The notes below the pieces were generated by a model. The model did no database searches. It was not told where the DNA came from and was given only the letters and a program-made list of their open reading frames with translations. A stretch of 64,000 nt of DNA from Sphingobium fontiphilum (GTDB lineage: Bacteria > Pseudomonadota > Alphaproteobacteria > Sphingomonadales > Sphingomonadaceae), in assembly GCF_014196635.1 (NCBI RefSeq), contig NZ_JACIEB010000004.1, positions 186,001 through 250,000 of the forward strand. The letters are read 5' to 3'. Position 1 is the first letter of the stretch. Each line of letters opens with the position of its first letter. This document shows positions 35,917-44,211 of this stretch, piece after piece. A program made the position numbers and the translations under genes.

Positions 35917-35954
35917 CGGCAATATTTTGCCGGTCCGGCGGCAACCGCTTGCCG
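35917..35954. promoter_or_regulatory. Twin palindromes, candidate flagellar activator sites
   Basis: Two perfect CGGCAA-N4-TTGCCG palindromes at 35917-35932 and 35939-35954, 22 bp centre to centre (two helical turns). They lie about 75-125 bp upstream of the flgB -24/-12 element, the distance expected of a sigma-54 enhancer, and just before the divergent motA-like gene. The activator encoded at 47038 is the natural candidate to bind. Confidence 0.7.
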
Positions 35955-35996
35955 GTCAAGGGGCCTCAGCCAAGGGGCCGGAAAAAAAGGGACTGA

Positions 35997-36671
35997 ATGC
36001 GCATGATCGCCATGGCCAGCCAATTGTTCGACCCCCTGACGTTGGGCGTGATGATCGCGGGGCTGGTGCTGGTCGCCCTGTTTCAGAACGGATTTTCCGC
36101 CATGGGCCGCGCGCTCGCCGCGCTGCGCCCGCTGGTCGCCGCCGATCCGCTGCGCGACCGCGACGCCGCGCGCCGGGCGATGCTGAAGATCGACCAGGTG
36201 GCGCAGTTGCGGGGCCTCTCCTGCACCGACCGGGTGAAGACCGCCAATCCCTTCCTGGCCGAAGCGGCGCGCAAGCTCGCCAACAGCGACCGGATCGAGC
36301 ATTTCGAACTCTGGGCGCGCGAAAGCCTGGCCGACCGGGCGCAGCGCCATGGCGCCGCGCGCAATGTCTGGCTGTCTATCGCCGACGCCGCGCCTGCGCT
36401 CGGCATGATCGGCACGATCGTCGGCCTCATCGGCATGTTCGCCGCCATGGATGATCCCGCGAAAATGGGTCCGGCGATGGCGCTCGCCCTGCTCACCACC
36501 CTTTATGGCGTGGTCATCGCCAACATCCTCGCCGCGCCCGTCGCGCAGCGGCTTTCCGACCTTTCGGAGGCCGAACTGGCCTGGCAGCAGGAGGTGATCG
36601 AGCGGATGCTGGCCATCGCCCGCCGCGAAAATGCGCCCGCGCGCCGCGCCGCGATCCGCGAAGTGGCATGA
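35997..36671 (+). CDS. MotA/TolQ/ExbB-family channel protein (second stator)
   Basis: 224 residues; ATGs at 36003 and 36012 are alternatives. First span near 12-32; a cytoplasmic loop; then the family signature ADAAPALGMIGTIVGLIGMFAAM and MALALLTTLYGVVIANILAAPVAQRL with conserved Pro and Thr. It is smaller than MotA at 26545 (287) and closer in style to PomA-like channels. It overlaps the MotB-like gene by 4 bp and is divergent from flgB. Probably a second flagellar stator channel. Confidence 0.85.
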   Translation: MRMIAMASQLFDPLTLGVMIAGLVLVALFQNGFSAMGRALAALRPLVAADPLRDRDAARRAMLKIDQVAQLRGLSCTDRVKTANPFLAEAARKLANSDRIEHFELWARESLADRAQRHGAARNVWLSIADAAPALGMIGTIVGLIGMFAAMDDPAKMGPAMALALLTTLYGVVIANILAAPVAQRLSDLSEAELAWQQEVIERMLAIARRENAPARRAAIREVA

Positions 36672-37153
36672 GCGCCACGCTCGCCTCCCGCCGCCGCAGT
36701 CGATGGGCGATCAGCTTTGCCGATTTGCTGCTGTTGCTGCTTGGCTTTTTCGTGATGCTTTACGCCAGCGGCCAGCGGCGCGACGCCCTGCTGGCCGGGG
36801 TCAGCCGCCAGTTTGGCGGACGGCCGATGGCGCGGGCGGTGGAGGTGCGCGCCGCCGAACTCTTCGCGCCGGGTGAAGCGATGCTGACCCCCGCCGGGCG
36901 CGCCCGCATCGCGCGCATCGCCGCCCTGGTCGGCCGCGACGGCGCGGAAGTGCAGAGCCATGGCAGCGACGCCGCGCGGGAGCGGTTCGATGACTGGGAT
37001 CTGGCCGCCGCCCGTCTGGGGTCGGTGGCGCGGGCCTTGCGCGCGGCTGGCGTGCCGGGCGACCGGCTGGTCATTCGCGGGCTGGACCAGGGCGACGGGC
37101 AGGGCGGAAAGGGGCAGGTGATCCGCATCGCCCCGGCTTCCGGGGCGCAGTGA
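36668..37153 (+). CDS. Compact MotB-like protein (second stator)
   Basis: 161 residues, half the length of MotB at 25489. The N-terminal span has the ion-binding Asp19 (WAISFADLLLLLLGFFVMLYAS). The C-terminus keeps a shortened OmpA-like domain (DLAAARLGSVARALRAAGVPGDRLVIRGL), but the usual GHTD loop reads SHGSDAA. It pairs with the preceding MotA-like gene. Peptidoglycan anchoring may be weakened or altered. Confidence 0.82.
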   Translation: MSATLASRRRSRWAISFADLLLLLLGFFVMLYASGQRRDALLAGVSRQFGGRPMARAVEVRAAELFAPGEAMLTPAGRARIARIAALVGRDGAEVQSHGSDAARERFDDWDLAAARLGSVARALRAAGVPGDRLVIRGLDQGDGQGGKGQVIRIAPASGAQ

Positions 37154-37162
37154 TGCGCCATA

Positions 37163-37178
37163 TTGGCACAATATTTGC
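37163..37178 (+). promoter_or_regulatory. Sigma-54 promoter of flgA
   Basis: TTGGCACA-ATAT-TTGC, full -24/-12 match with GG-N10-GC, 41 bp upstream of the flgA start and just after the MotB-like stop. Confidence 0.85.
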
Positions 37179-37218
37179 TTAATTTGGGGAAACGCCTTTC
37201 GCCTATCAGGAGCCAGCG

Positions 37219-37770
37219 ATGACCCGAACCATGCCGATCGCCCTTGCCGCCGCGCTGGGCCTTCTTGCCCAGCCCGCGCTGGCGCAGCAGAAATTCGAGA
37301 ATCTGGACAGGATCGACAGCCTCGTCGCGATGACCGTCGGCGCCAATCTGGGCGAACCGGGCGGGCCGCGCGCGCCGGTGGACCGCCGCCTGCGCCTGGC
37401 CGCCTGCCCGACGACGCCTTCGGTCGAAGGGCCGGTGTTCGGCGCGGCGATGGTGAAGTGCGAGGCGCTGGGCTGGCGCATTCGCGTGCCGCTGGTCGCG
37501 GGGGCCGCCGCTGCCGCATCCGGCCCGGTTGCGCGCTATGCGCCGGCCGCCGCGCGCCCGGCGCAGAAGGAAGCGGTCGTGAAGAAAGGCGATCCGGTCC
37601 AGTTGACCGCCGGCAATTCCAGTTTCGAAGTGTCGCGCGTGATGATAGCGGATGAGGATGGCGCCATCGGCGAAACCATCCGGGTGCGCGAAGACAAAAG
37701 ATCGACGCCGATTTTCGCGCAGGTCGTCGATATGGGAATTGTTCGCATTCCCGGATTTAAGGATTTTTGA
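37219..37770 (+). CDS. flgA: P-ring assembly chaperone FlgA
   Basis: 183 residues with a signal peptide (PIALAAALGLLAQPALA). Two cysteines (AACPTTPS, VKCEALGW) and a C-terminal SAF-type region (VVKKGDPVQLTAGNSSFEVSRVMIADEDGAIGETIRVRED). It helps FlgI form the P ring in the periplasm. Confidence 0.9.
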   Translation: MTRTMPIALAAALGLLAQPALAQQKFENLDRIDSLVAMTVGANLGEPGGPRAPVDRRLRLAACPTTPSVEGPVFGAAMVKCEALGWRIRVPLVAGAAAAASGPVARYAPAAARPAQKEAVVKKGDPVQLTAGNSSFEVSRVMIADEDGAIGETIRVREDKRSTPIFAQVVDMGIVRIPGFKDF

Positions 37771-37817
37771 ACGCATCCGTATTTAGTCTGGTGCGGGACG
37801 AGTGAAGGAATGCAGTG

Positions 37818-38102
37818 ATGATCAAGTCAGTCGGCCAGAATATCGGCGCCGCCATCGAGGCGGGACGCTTGCGCGAAGGCGGCAAGACCCGTGCATCCTC
37901 CACGGCGACGGGTGCATCCGCCGTGACGGCATCTTCGGAAACCTCGGCCAGTCCCGCCGCGCGCATGGCGGCCGAAGGCGCGCCGGTCGACATGGATCGC
38001 ATCGCCGCGATCAAGGCGGCCATCGCGTCGGGCAATTATCCGGTCGATCCCGCCGCGATTGCCGATCGCATGCTGGCGCTCGACCTGCCCGCCGCGAACT
38101 GA
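37818..38102 (+). CDS. flgM: Anti-sigma-28 factor FlgM
   Basis: 94 residues. Disordered, Ala/Ser-rich N-terminal half and the conserved C-terminal sigma-binding part VDMDRIAAIKAAIASGNYPVDPAAIADRMLAL. It holds FliA inactive until it is exported through the finished hook. fliA is encoded nearby at 41483. Confidence 0.9.
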   Translation: MIKSVGQNIGAAIEAGRLREGGKTRASSTATGASAVTASSETSASPAARMAAEGAPVDMDRIAAIKAAIASGNYPVDPAAIADRMLALDLPAAN

Positions 38103-38110
38103 CAGCCCTT

Positions 38111-38419
38111 ATGACTCAGGGCGCAGCGATGATCGACGACATGGCCGTTGCGGCCGATGCGTTGCGCCGCGCGCTCGACAGCCAGGACGTCGCCGCCATC
38201 GAATCCGCCGCGATTCGCCTTGATCACGCCACCCGCACGGCCCGCGCCCAGGGCGCCTGGCGCGCCGATCCCGCTCTCCGCGACGCCTTGCGTTCGCTCT
38301 CGGCCGTTCTCGATTCGACCCGCGTCCGCACCCGCATCCTGTCGGATCAGGCCGCCCAGCGCCTGTCGCTGCTCGCCGCCCATGGCGCCGCCACCGCGCC
38401 GCTGACCTACGGGCGTTAA
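38111..38419 (+). CDS. FlgN-like flagellar chaperone
   Basis: 102 residues, all helical, with heptad-like spacing (ALRRALDSQDVAAIESAAIRLDHATRTARAQG, LRDALRSLSAVLDSTRVRTRILSDQAAQRLSLL). Its place right after flgM is where flgN, the FlgK/FlgL chaperone, is usually found. Sequence identity to FlgN is weak by eye, so the call rests on context. Confidence 0.6.
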   Translation: MTQGAAMIDDMAVAADALRRALDSQDVAAIESAAIRLDHATRTARAQGAWRADPALRDALRSLSAVLDSTRVRTRILSDQAAQRLSLLAAHGAATAPLTYGR

Positions 38420-38457
38420 TACCAATTCGCATTTCTTGCGCCGGCGTTAACCAAATA

Positions 38458-38473
38458 TTGGCACGTCGCGCGC
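38458..38473 (+). promoter_or_regulatory. Weak sigma-54-like element before the transglycosylase gene
   Basis: TTGGCACG-TCGC-GCGC keeps GG-N10-GC and a perfect -24 half, but the -12 half is GCGC instead of TTGC. It is 37 bp upstream of the ATG at 38510. Confidence 0.45.
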
Positions 38474-38509
38474 TCTAATCGTCCCCGGTACCACAGGGGA
38501 CAGATTTTC

Positions 38510-39337
38510 ATGTCGGCTTCATATGCGGACATCGCTTCATTGGGGAGCAGCGGCGGCACCGCCAATCGCGTGACCAACGCGATCGCCATGGCGAGTCGCC
38601 GAACCGGCGTCGATTTCGCCTATCTGCTGGGGCAGGCGAAGATCGAAAGCAGCCTCAACCCCACCGCCCGCGCGTCGACATCGTCCGCGACGGGCCTTTA
38701 TCAGTTCATCGACCAGAGCTGGCTCGCCGTTGTCGACAAGCATGGCGGCGAATATGGACTTGGCTGGGCCGCAGACGCGATCAGCCGGGGCAGCAATGGC
38801 CGCTATTATGTCGCCGATCCGGATTTGCGGCAGCAGATCCTCGACCTGCGCAAACATCCCGAAACCGCGTCGGTCATGGCCGCCCAACATGCCGCCGACA
38901 ACAAGGCGACGCTGGAGAGCAAGCTGGGCCGTCAGGCCGAATCGGTCGATCTTTACCTCGCCCATTTTCTGGGCGTGGGCGGCGCGTCGAAATTCCTGGC
39001 GGTGCATGACCGCGCGCCCGGCGCGACCGCCGCGTCGATGTTCCCGGCCGCCGCGCGCGCCAACCGCTCCATTTTCTATGACAAGCAGGGCAATGCCCGC
39101 AGCTTCGCCGACATTCGCGACCGTTTCGCCGCCAAACTGCAAAAGGGCTTCGATGCCGTGGGCGCCAATGTCCAATATGCGCAGGCGGACCTGCCGGCCA
39201 ACGCCCAGACGGTGCAGCCCGCCGACTATGTCCGCATCGCGACCCAGCGGCTGGAATCGCAGACCGATTATGGCGTGTCGTTGCGGCCGCAAACCGCGCG
39301 CCTCGCCTATCTCATGCTCGCCACCCTTGGAAGGTAA
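38510..39337 (+). CDS. Flagellar-type lytic transglycosylase (SLT domain)
   Basis: 275 residues. SLT fold with catalytic Glu46 in QAKIESSLNPTARASTSSATGLYQFIDQSW. A C-terminal extension of more than 100 residues has no signature I know. No obvious Sec signal, as in flagellum-exported enzymes such as Rhodobacter SltF. It probably opens peptidoglycan for the rod, replacing the missing half of FlgJ. It is followed by flhA after 9 bp. Confidence 0.85.
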   Translation: MSASYADIASLGSSGGTANRVTNAIAMASRRTGVDFAYLLGQAKIESSLNPTARASTSSATGLYQFIDQSWLAVVDKHGGEYGLGWAADAISRGSNGRYYVADPDLRQQILDLRKHPETASVMAAQHAADNKATLESKLGRQAESVDLYLAHFLGVGGASKFLAVHDRAPGATAASMFPAAARANRSIFYDKQGNARSFADIRDRFAAKLQKGFDAVGANVQYAQADLPANAQTVQPADYVRIATQRLESQTDYGVSLRPQTARLAYLMLATLGR

Positions 39338-39346
39338 GCCCATCCG

Positions 39347-41467
39347 ATGAGTCCCGCCCAGCTCAAGACGAAGATATGGATGAACACGGCCAAGGGGGCG
39401 GTGCTGCCGCTCGCCACGCTGATGGTCGTGCTGTTCATGATGGTGCCGGTGCCTGCGATTCTGCTGGACGTGGGGTTCATCACCAACATCATGATTTCAC
39501 TGGCGGTGCTGATGGTGGCGCTCAACGCCGCCAAGCCGCTCGATTTCTCCAGCTTCCCGACAGTGCTGCTGTTCGCCACCCTGTTGCGCCTCGCGCTCAA
39601 CGTCGCCTCCACCCGCGTCGTGCTGGTGTCGGGGCATGAAGGGTCGGATGCGGCCGGCCATGTGATCGAGGCTTTCGGCCATTTCCTGATCGGCGGCGAC
39701 TATGTCGTGGGCATTTTCGTCTTCGCCATCCTGATGATCATCAACCTGGTGGTCATCACCAAGGGCGCTGGCCGCGTGTCGGAAGTGTCCGCCCGCTTCA
39801 CCCTCGACGCCTTGCCCGGCAAGCAGATGGCGATCGACGCCGACCTCAACGCCGGGCTGCTCAGCCCCGAAGAGGCCAAGCAGCGCCGACAGGATGTCGC
39901 GACCGAAGCCGATTTCTATGGCTCCATGGACGGCGCCAGCAAATTCGTGAAGGGCGACGCCGTCGCGGGCATCCTGATCCTGGTCATCAATATCGTCGGC
40001 GGCATCATTCTGGGCGTGGTCAGCCACGGCCTGTCGATGGGCGACGCCGCGCAGACCTATGTCATGCTGGCCATCGGCGACGCGCTGGTGGCGCAGATCC
40101 CCGCGCTGCTGCTGTCGATCGCGGCCGCCGCCATCGTAACCCGCGTCAAGGCGGAGGACGATCTCGGCTCGCAGATCACCGGCCAGTTCGGTTCGGCCCG
40201 CGCCTGGACGCCGGTCGCCGCCATCCTCGGCTTTCTGGGCGTGCTGCCCGGTATGCCGCACATGATCGTCCTGCCCGCCGCGGCCATCGCGGGCGGCATC
40301 GCCTGGCATCTGCGCAAGGCCGCGCAGACCAAGGCGGCCGAGCCTGAACCCGTCGCCCCGCCGCCCAACCCGGCGCAGATCGAATGGACCGACGTGTCGG
40401 ACGGCGCGATATTGGGGCTGGAGATCGGCTATGGCCTGATCGCCATGGTCGACGAGCGCAAGGGCGCGCCGCTGATGGCGCGGATCACGGGCATTCGTCG
40501 CCAATTGTCGAAGGAACTGGGCTTTGTCGTGCCGATGGTGCGGGTGAAGGACAATCTGGCGCTGGAACCCAATCAATATCGCATCACCATCGCGGGCGTG
40601 GTCGTGGGCGAGGACGAGATTTTCCCCGACGATCTGCTGGCGCTCGACAGCGGCGCGCTGGAAGGCACGGTGGCGGGCCGCCCGGCCAAGGATCCGACCT
40701 TCGGCCTTGACGCGGTGTGGATCGCGCCGGCCAAGCGCAGCGAAGCGGTGGTCGCGGGCTATACGGTGGTTGATCCGCCGACGGTCGTCGCCACCCACCT
40801 CAACCAGCTCATCGCCATGAACGCCAGCGAGATGTTCGGCCTCGACGAAACCCGCAAGCTGCTCGACAATCTGAAGGACGCCGCGCCGCAACTGGTCGAT
40901 GGCCTGACGCCGGGCATGCTCAGCCTCGCGCAGATTTCGGCCCTGTGCCGCGCTTTGCTGGCGGAGGGAATCGCGCTCAAGGATTTCCGCCGCATCTGCG
41001 AGGCGATGATCGACGCCGCCCGGCCGGACATGAGCCACGAGCAATTGGTCGAAGCGGTGCGCCAGCGCATCGGATCGCTCATCATCCAGGGGCTGGTGCC
41101 GGTCAAGATGCCGCTGCCCGTCATCACTCTCGACGGCGATCTGGAAGCGTTGCTGGCGCAGGCCATGCGCGTTGCGGGCGACGCCAAGCACCCCATCGAA
41201 CCGGCGCTCGCCAACCGCATCATCGAAGCGGTGATCGACGCGGCCCGGCCGATCCTGGCGCAGGCGCGCAACTTCGCCATTGTCACTTCGCCCATCGCCC
41301 GGCGCGCGCTGGCCCGGCTGTTCAAGCCGCACCTGCCCGAAACGCCGGTGCTGTCCTTCCTGGAAATCCCCGACGGCAAGGCCGTGGAGGTTGTCGCCGT
41401 GGTCGGTGGCGAATCCCGGCCCCAGCCGCGCCACGACCCGCTGCCGGGCCGCGAGAAAGTCGCCTGA
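39347..41467 (+). CDS. flhA: Flagellar export gate protein FlhA
   Basis: 706 residues. The N-terminal 320 carry eight predicted spans, with the conserved cytoplasmic loop AGRVSEVSARFTLDALPGKQMAIDADLNAGLLSPEEAKQRRQ. The rest is the cytoplasmic domain that docks chaperone-substrate complexes. Core of the type III export gate with FlhB and FliPQR. Followed by fliA; flhF and flhG, often found here, are absent. Confidence 0.98.
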   Translation: MSPAQLKTKIWMNTAKGAVLPLATLMVVLFMMVPVPAILLDVGFITNIMISLAVLMVALNAAKPLDFSSFPTVLLFATLLRLALNVASTRVVLVSGHEGSDAAGHVIEAFGHFLIGGDYVVGIFVFAILMIINLVVITKGAGRVSEVSARFTLDALPGKQMAIDADLNAGLLSPEEAKQRRQDVATEADFYGSMDGASKFVKGDAVAGILILVINIVGGIILGVVSHGLSMGDAAQTYVMLAIGDALVAQIPALLLSIAAAAIVTRVKAEDDLGSQITGQFGSARAWTPVAAILGFLGVLPGMPHMIVLPAAAIAGGIAWHLRKAAQTKAAEPEPVAPPPNPAQIEWTDVSDGAILGLEIGYGLIAMVDERKGAPLMARITGIRRQLSKELGFVVPMVRVKDNLALEPNQYRITIAGVVVGEDEIFPDDLLALDSGALEGTVAGRPAKDPTFGLDAVWIAPAKRSEAVVAGYTVVDPPTVVATHLNQLIAMNASEMFGLDETRKLLDNLKDAAPQLVDGLTPGMLSLAQISALCRALLAEGIALKDFRRICEAMIDAARPDMSHEQLVEAVRQRIGSLIIQGLVPVKMPLPVITLDGDLEALLAQAMRVAGDAKHPIEPALANRIIEAVIDAARPILAQARNFAIVTSPIARRALARLFKPHLPETPVLSFLEIPDGKAVEVVAVVGGESRPQPRHDPLPGREKVA

Positions 41468-41482
41468 GGAGTCGTCTGAACG

Positions 41483-42220
41483 ATGTTCATCAACAAGGTC
41501 ACGGGGGGCGCGAACCCTAATATCTACGGCCGGCAGGCCGGGCGGGAAACGCCCGAGCAGCTCGCCCGGCGCTATATGCCGCTGGTCCGCAAGATCGCCT
41601 GGCATGTCCATGGCCGGGTATCGAGCGCGATCGAGATCGAGGACCTGCTGCAAATCGGCATGGTCGCGCTGGTCGAGGCCGCCAATGGTTTCGAGGATCG
41701 CGGCCTTGGCTTCGCCACCTATGCGCAGATGCGCGTGCGCGGCGCGATGATCGACCATCTGCGCCGCCATTCGACCCTGTGCCGCTCCGCCATGGCGCGC
41801 CGCAAGCAACTGGCGGCGACCCGGGCGAAGCTGGAACAGCGGCTGGGCCGCGCGCCGTCGGAAGCGGAAATGTCCGCCGAAATGGGGATCGAACCGGCCG
41901 ACTATCGCGAAATCGCCGACAGCGCCGAAATGACCCAGCATATGAGCATGGACGAAGTCTATTCGGACCAGTCCATGTGGTTCGCCGATGTCGAGGAACG
42001 GGCTGACGACGCCATGGAGCGCGAATCGCTCAAGGCCGCGCTTGCCCAATATATCGGCGAACTGCCCCAGCGCGAGGCGCTGGTGCTGCAACTCTATTTC
42101 GTCGAGGAACTCAATCTGGAGGAAATCGGCCGGACGCTGGACATTGGCGCCGCGCGCGTATGCCAGATCAAGAAGGCCGCGCTCGACAAGCTGCGCGAGA
42201 AACTGCGCGACTGGGACTGA
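41483..42220 (+). CDS. fliA: Flagellar sigma factor FliA (sigma-28)
   Basis: 245 residues. Region 2 (ARRYMPLVRKIAWHVHGRV, IEIEDLLQIGMVALVEAANGFEDRGLGFATYAQMRVRGAMIDHLRR), region 3 and region 4 (LPQREALVLQLYFVEELNLEEIGRTLDIGAARVCQIKKAALDKLRE). It reads class III promoters such as flagellin and is opposed by FlgM. The 3' end is 3 bp from the convergent opgH. Confidence 0.97.
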   Translation: MFINKVTGGANPNIYGRQAGRETPEQLARRYMPLVRKIAWHVHGRVSSAIEIEDLLQIGMVALVEAANGFEDRGLGFATYAQMRVRGAMIDHLRRHSTLCRSAMARRKQLAATRAKLEQRLGRAPSEAEMSAEMGIEPADYREIADSAEMTQHMSMDEVYSDQSMWFADVEERADDAMERESLKAALAQYIGELPQREALVLQLYFVEELNLEEIGRTLDIGAARVCQIKKAALDKLREKLRDWD

Positions 42221-42223
42221 TTT

Positions 42224-44128
42224 TTAACGTCGCGCCCGGTTGCGGATCAGCCGCCAGCCCCGCTCGGTCGGCGGCGCGGCCAGCACCTGATCCGGCTCGA
42301 TCTGCACCCAGCGATGGCGCAGCGGCTGATAATGGGGCGTCCGCCACCACGGATCGGGCACCTGGAACAGACCCGCTTCGCGCGCCGCCATGCCCCAATC
42401 CTTGCGCGCGGTCAGCGCCATGAACAGCGGCGAGAGCATCAGGCCGACGATGATCGGCGCGATCAGCCAGGGCGAAATGCCCGCCCGCCACGCGCCCACC
42501 GCCAGCAGCGCGCCCAGCATCAGGTGATAACGGCACAGGCGCGCCGCCGACCACAGGTCAACGCCGTCGCGATCGCGGGTCTGGCCGTTCCAACTGCTCT
42601 TGCGTCCCATCAGGACCGTGGCGAGGTTCACGGTCTGCGTCACCATGGCGATCGGCGCCATCAGGATCGACAGGATGATGTCCACCGCCACGCCGCCCGA
42701 CAGCCGCGCCGCGCCGCCAAAGCGGGCGCGCTGGTCGGCGTTGGACAGGGCATGGGCCAGCGCCATGACCTTCGGCCCGAACAGCATCGCTATGGTCAGC
42801 GCGATCAGGCCGCCCGCGGGCAGGACATTGTCCGCCGCCCACCATCCGGCCCAGCCGCCGCCCACCACCACCAGGATCAGCGCCAGCCACATGGGCGAGG
42901 TGATATAGGCCGATGCGCCCACCAGCAGTTGAAAGCGGCTGACCGGATGCAGGCCGCTTATCCGGGTCAGCAGCGGCACATGCTGGATATTGCCCTGGCA
43001 CCAGCGCCGGTCGCGCGTCGCAAGATCGGGCAGGGAGGGCGGAAATTCCTCGAAACTATCCTCGACCAGCACCATGTGGACATGCCAGCCCCGGCGGCGC
43101 AACAGCGCGGCCTCCAGCATGTCATGGCTCATGATATGGCCGCCAAAGGGCGCGCGGCCGGGCAGTTCGGGCAGGCCGCAGCTCGACGCGAAGGCGGAAA
43201 CGCGGACGATGCCGTTGTGGCCCCAGAACATGCCTTCCGATCCCGCCCACCAGATCATCCCGGCTGACGCGACCGGGCCATAGAGGCGATTGGCGAATTG
43301 CTGCCAGCGGGCGAACAGGGTGGCGGCGCCCACCACTTCGGGAATGGTCTGAATGAGGCCGACCTGCGGGTGGCGTTCCATCTCGACCGCCAGCCGGGCC
43401 ATGGTCTGCCCGCTCATCAGGCTGTCGGCGTCCAGCACGATCATATGATCGAAGCCGCCGCCCCAGCGCCGCACCCAGTCCGCGATATTGCCCGGCTTGC
43501 GGGCGATGTTCTGCGTGCGGCGGCGATAATATACGGGCAGGGTGAAGGAGCCGCGCAGTTCGTCGAACAGCCTTTCTTCACCCGCGCCATTTTCGGCGCT
43601 GGAATCCGACAGGATGAAGAACGCGAAGTCGTCTTTGCCCGCAAGCTGCGCGAGGGATCGTTCCATCATCGACAGGCGGCCGAACAGGCCCACAACATCC
43701 TCATTGCAGATCGGCATTAGAATCGCGGTGCGGCTGGCCAGCGGCCCGACGGGCGGCAATTTGCGCCGTGGCTGGCCCGCGTTCATCGCCAGCAGCAGGA
43801 AGCCGACGAGGCTGGTGGCGAAGCCGAAGGCGATCCAGGCGAACAGCGGCAGGAACAGGGCCATATACAGCCCCTCCCAGGCGGTCAGCCCGTCCTGGCC
43901 GATCGCGTCGTAAAGCGCATGGGCGGCAAAAGCGGCTGGCAGCAGCGCCAGCAGGATCACCAGCGCGCGCCGGGCGACCAGACCGGGCGTCGACGAGGAA
44001 GCGAGCGGGCGCTGCGGTCGCGCGCTGAAATCCTGTATCGGCATGGCCATGGGCGTTTCCGGGGGCATGCGGCCAATGGCGAGACCGGCCCGCGCGCCGG
44101 ACAAACGCGCTGTTGCATTACGGTTCAT
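42224..44128 (-). CDS. opgH: Glucans biosynthesis glucosyltransferase OpgH (MdoH)
   Basis: 634 residues. Inner-membrane processive glycosyltransferase family 2: two N-terminal spans, ILMPICNEDVVGLFGRL, DHMIVLDADSLMSG (catalytic Asp), and the QxxRW-type RDRRWCQGNIQH, then four to six C-terminal spans. It polymerises the beta-1,2-glucan backbone of osmoregulated periplasmic glucans from UDP-glucose. It follows opgG after 83 bp. Confidence 0.95.
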   Translation of the reverse strand: MNRNATARLSGARAGLAIGRMPPETPMAMPIQDFSARPQRPLASSSTPGLVARRALVILLALLPAAFAAHALYDAIGQDGLTAWEGLYMALFLPLFAWIAFGFATSLVGFLLLAMNAGQPRRKLPPVGPLASRTAILMPICNEDVVGLFGRLSMMERSLAQLAGKDDFAFFILSDSSAENGAGEERLFDELRGSFTLPVYYRRRTQNIARKPGNIADWVRRWGGGFDHMIVLDADSLMSGQTMARLAVEMERHPQVGLIQTIPEVVGAATLFARWQQFANRLYGPVASAGMIWWAGSEGMFWGHNGIVRVSAFASSCGLPELPGRAPFGGHIMSHDMLEAALLRRRGWHVHMVLVEDSFEEFPPSLPDLATRDRRWCQGNIQHVPLLTRISGLHPVSRFQLLVGASAYITSPMWLALILVVVGGGWAGWWAADNVLPAGGLIALTIAMLFGPKVMALAHALSNADQRARFGGAARLSGGVAVDIILSILMAPIAMVTQTVNLATVLMGRKSSWNGQTRDRDGVDLWSAARLCRYHLMLGALLAVGAWRAGISPWLIAPIIVGLMLSPLFMALTARKDWGMAAREAGLFQVPDPWWRTPHYQPLRHRWVQIEPDQVLAAPPTERGWRLIRNRARR

Positions 44129-44211
44129 TACAGACCTGACATAGTGACCCTAGGCGCTTCAAAACCACGGGGGTAGAGTTTCGTTCCTTGCACTGCGGCA
44201 AAACGCGCGGT

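Noticed and set aside
39497-42091. 864-codon open frame antisense to flhA and fliA
   Set aside because: Both sense genes are unmistakable; the antisense product is low-complexity (QH/RD-rich) and lacks motifs.
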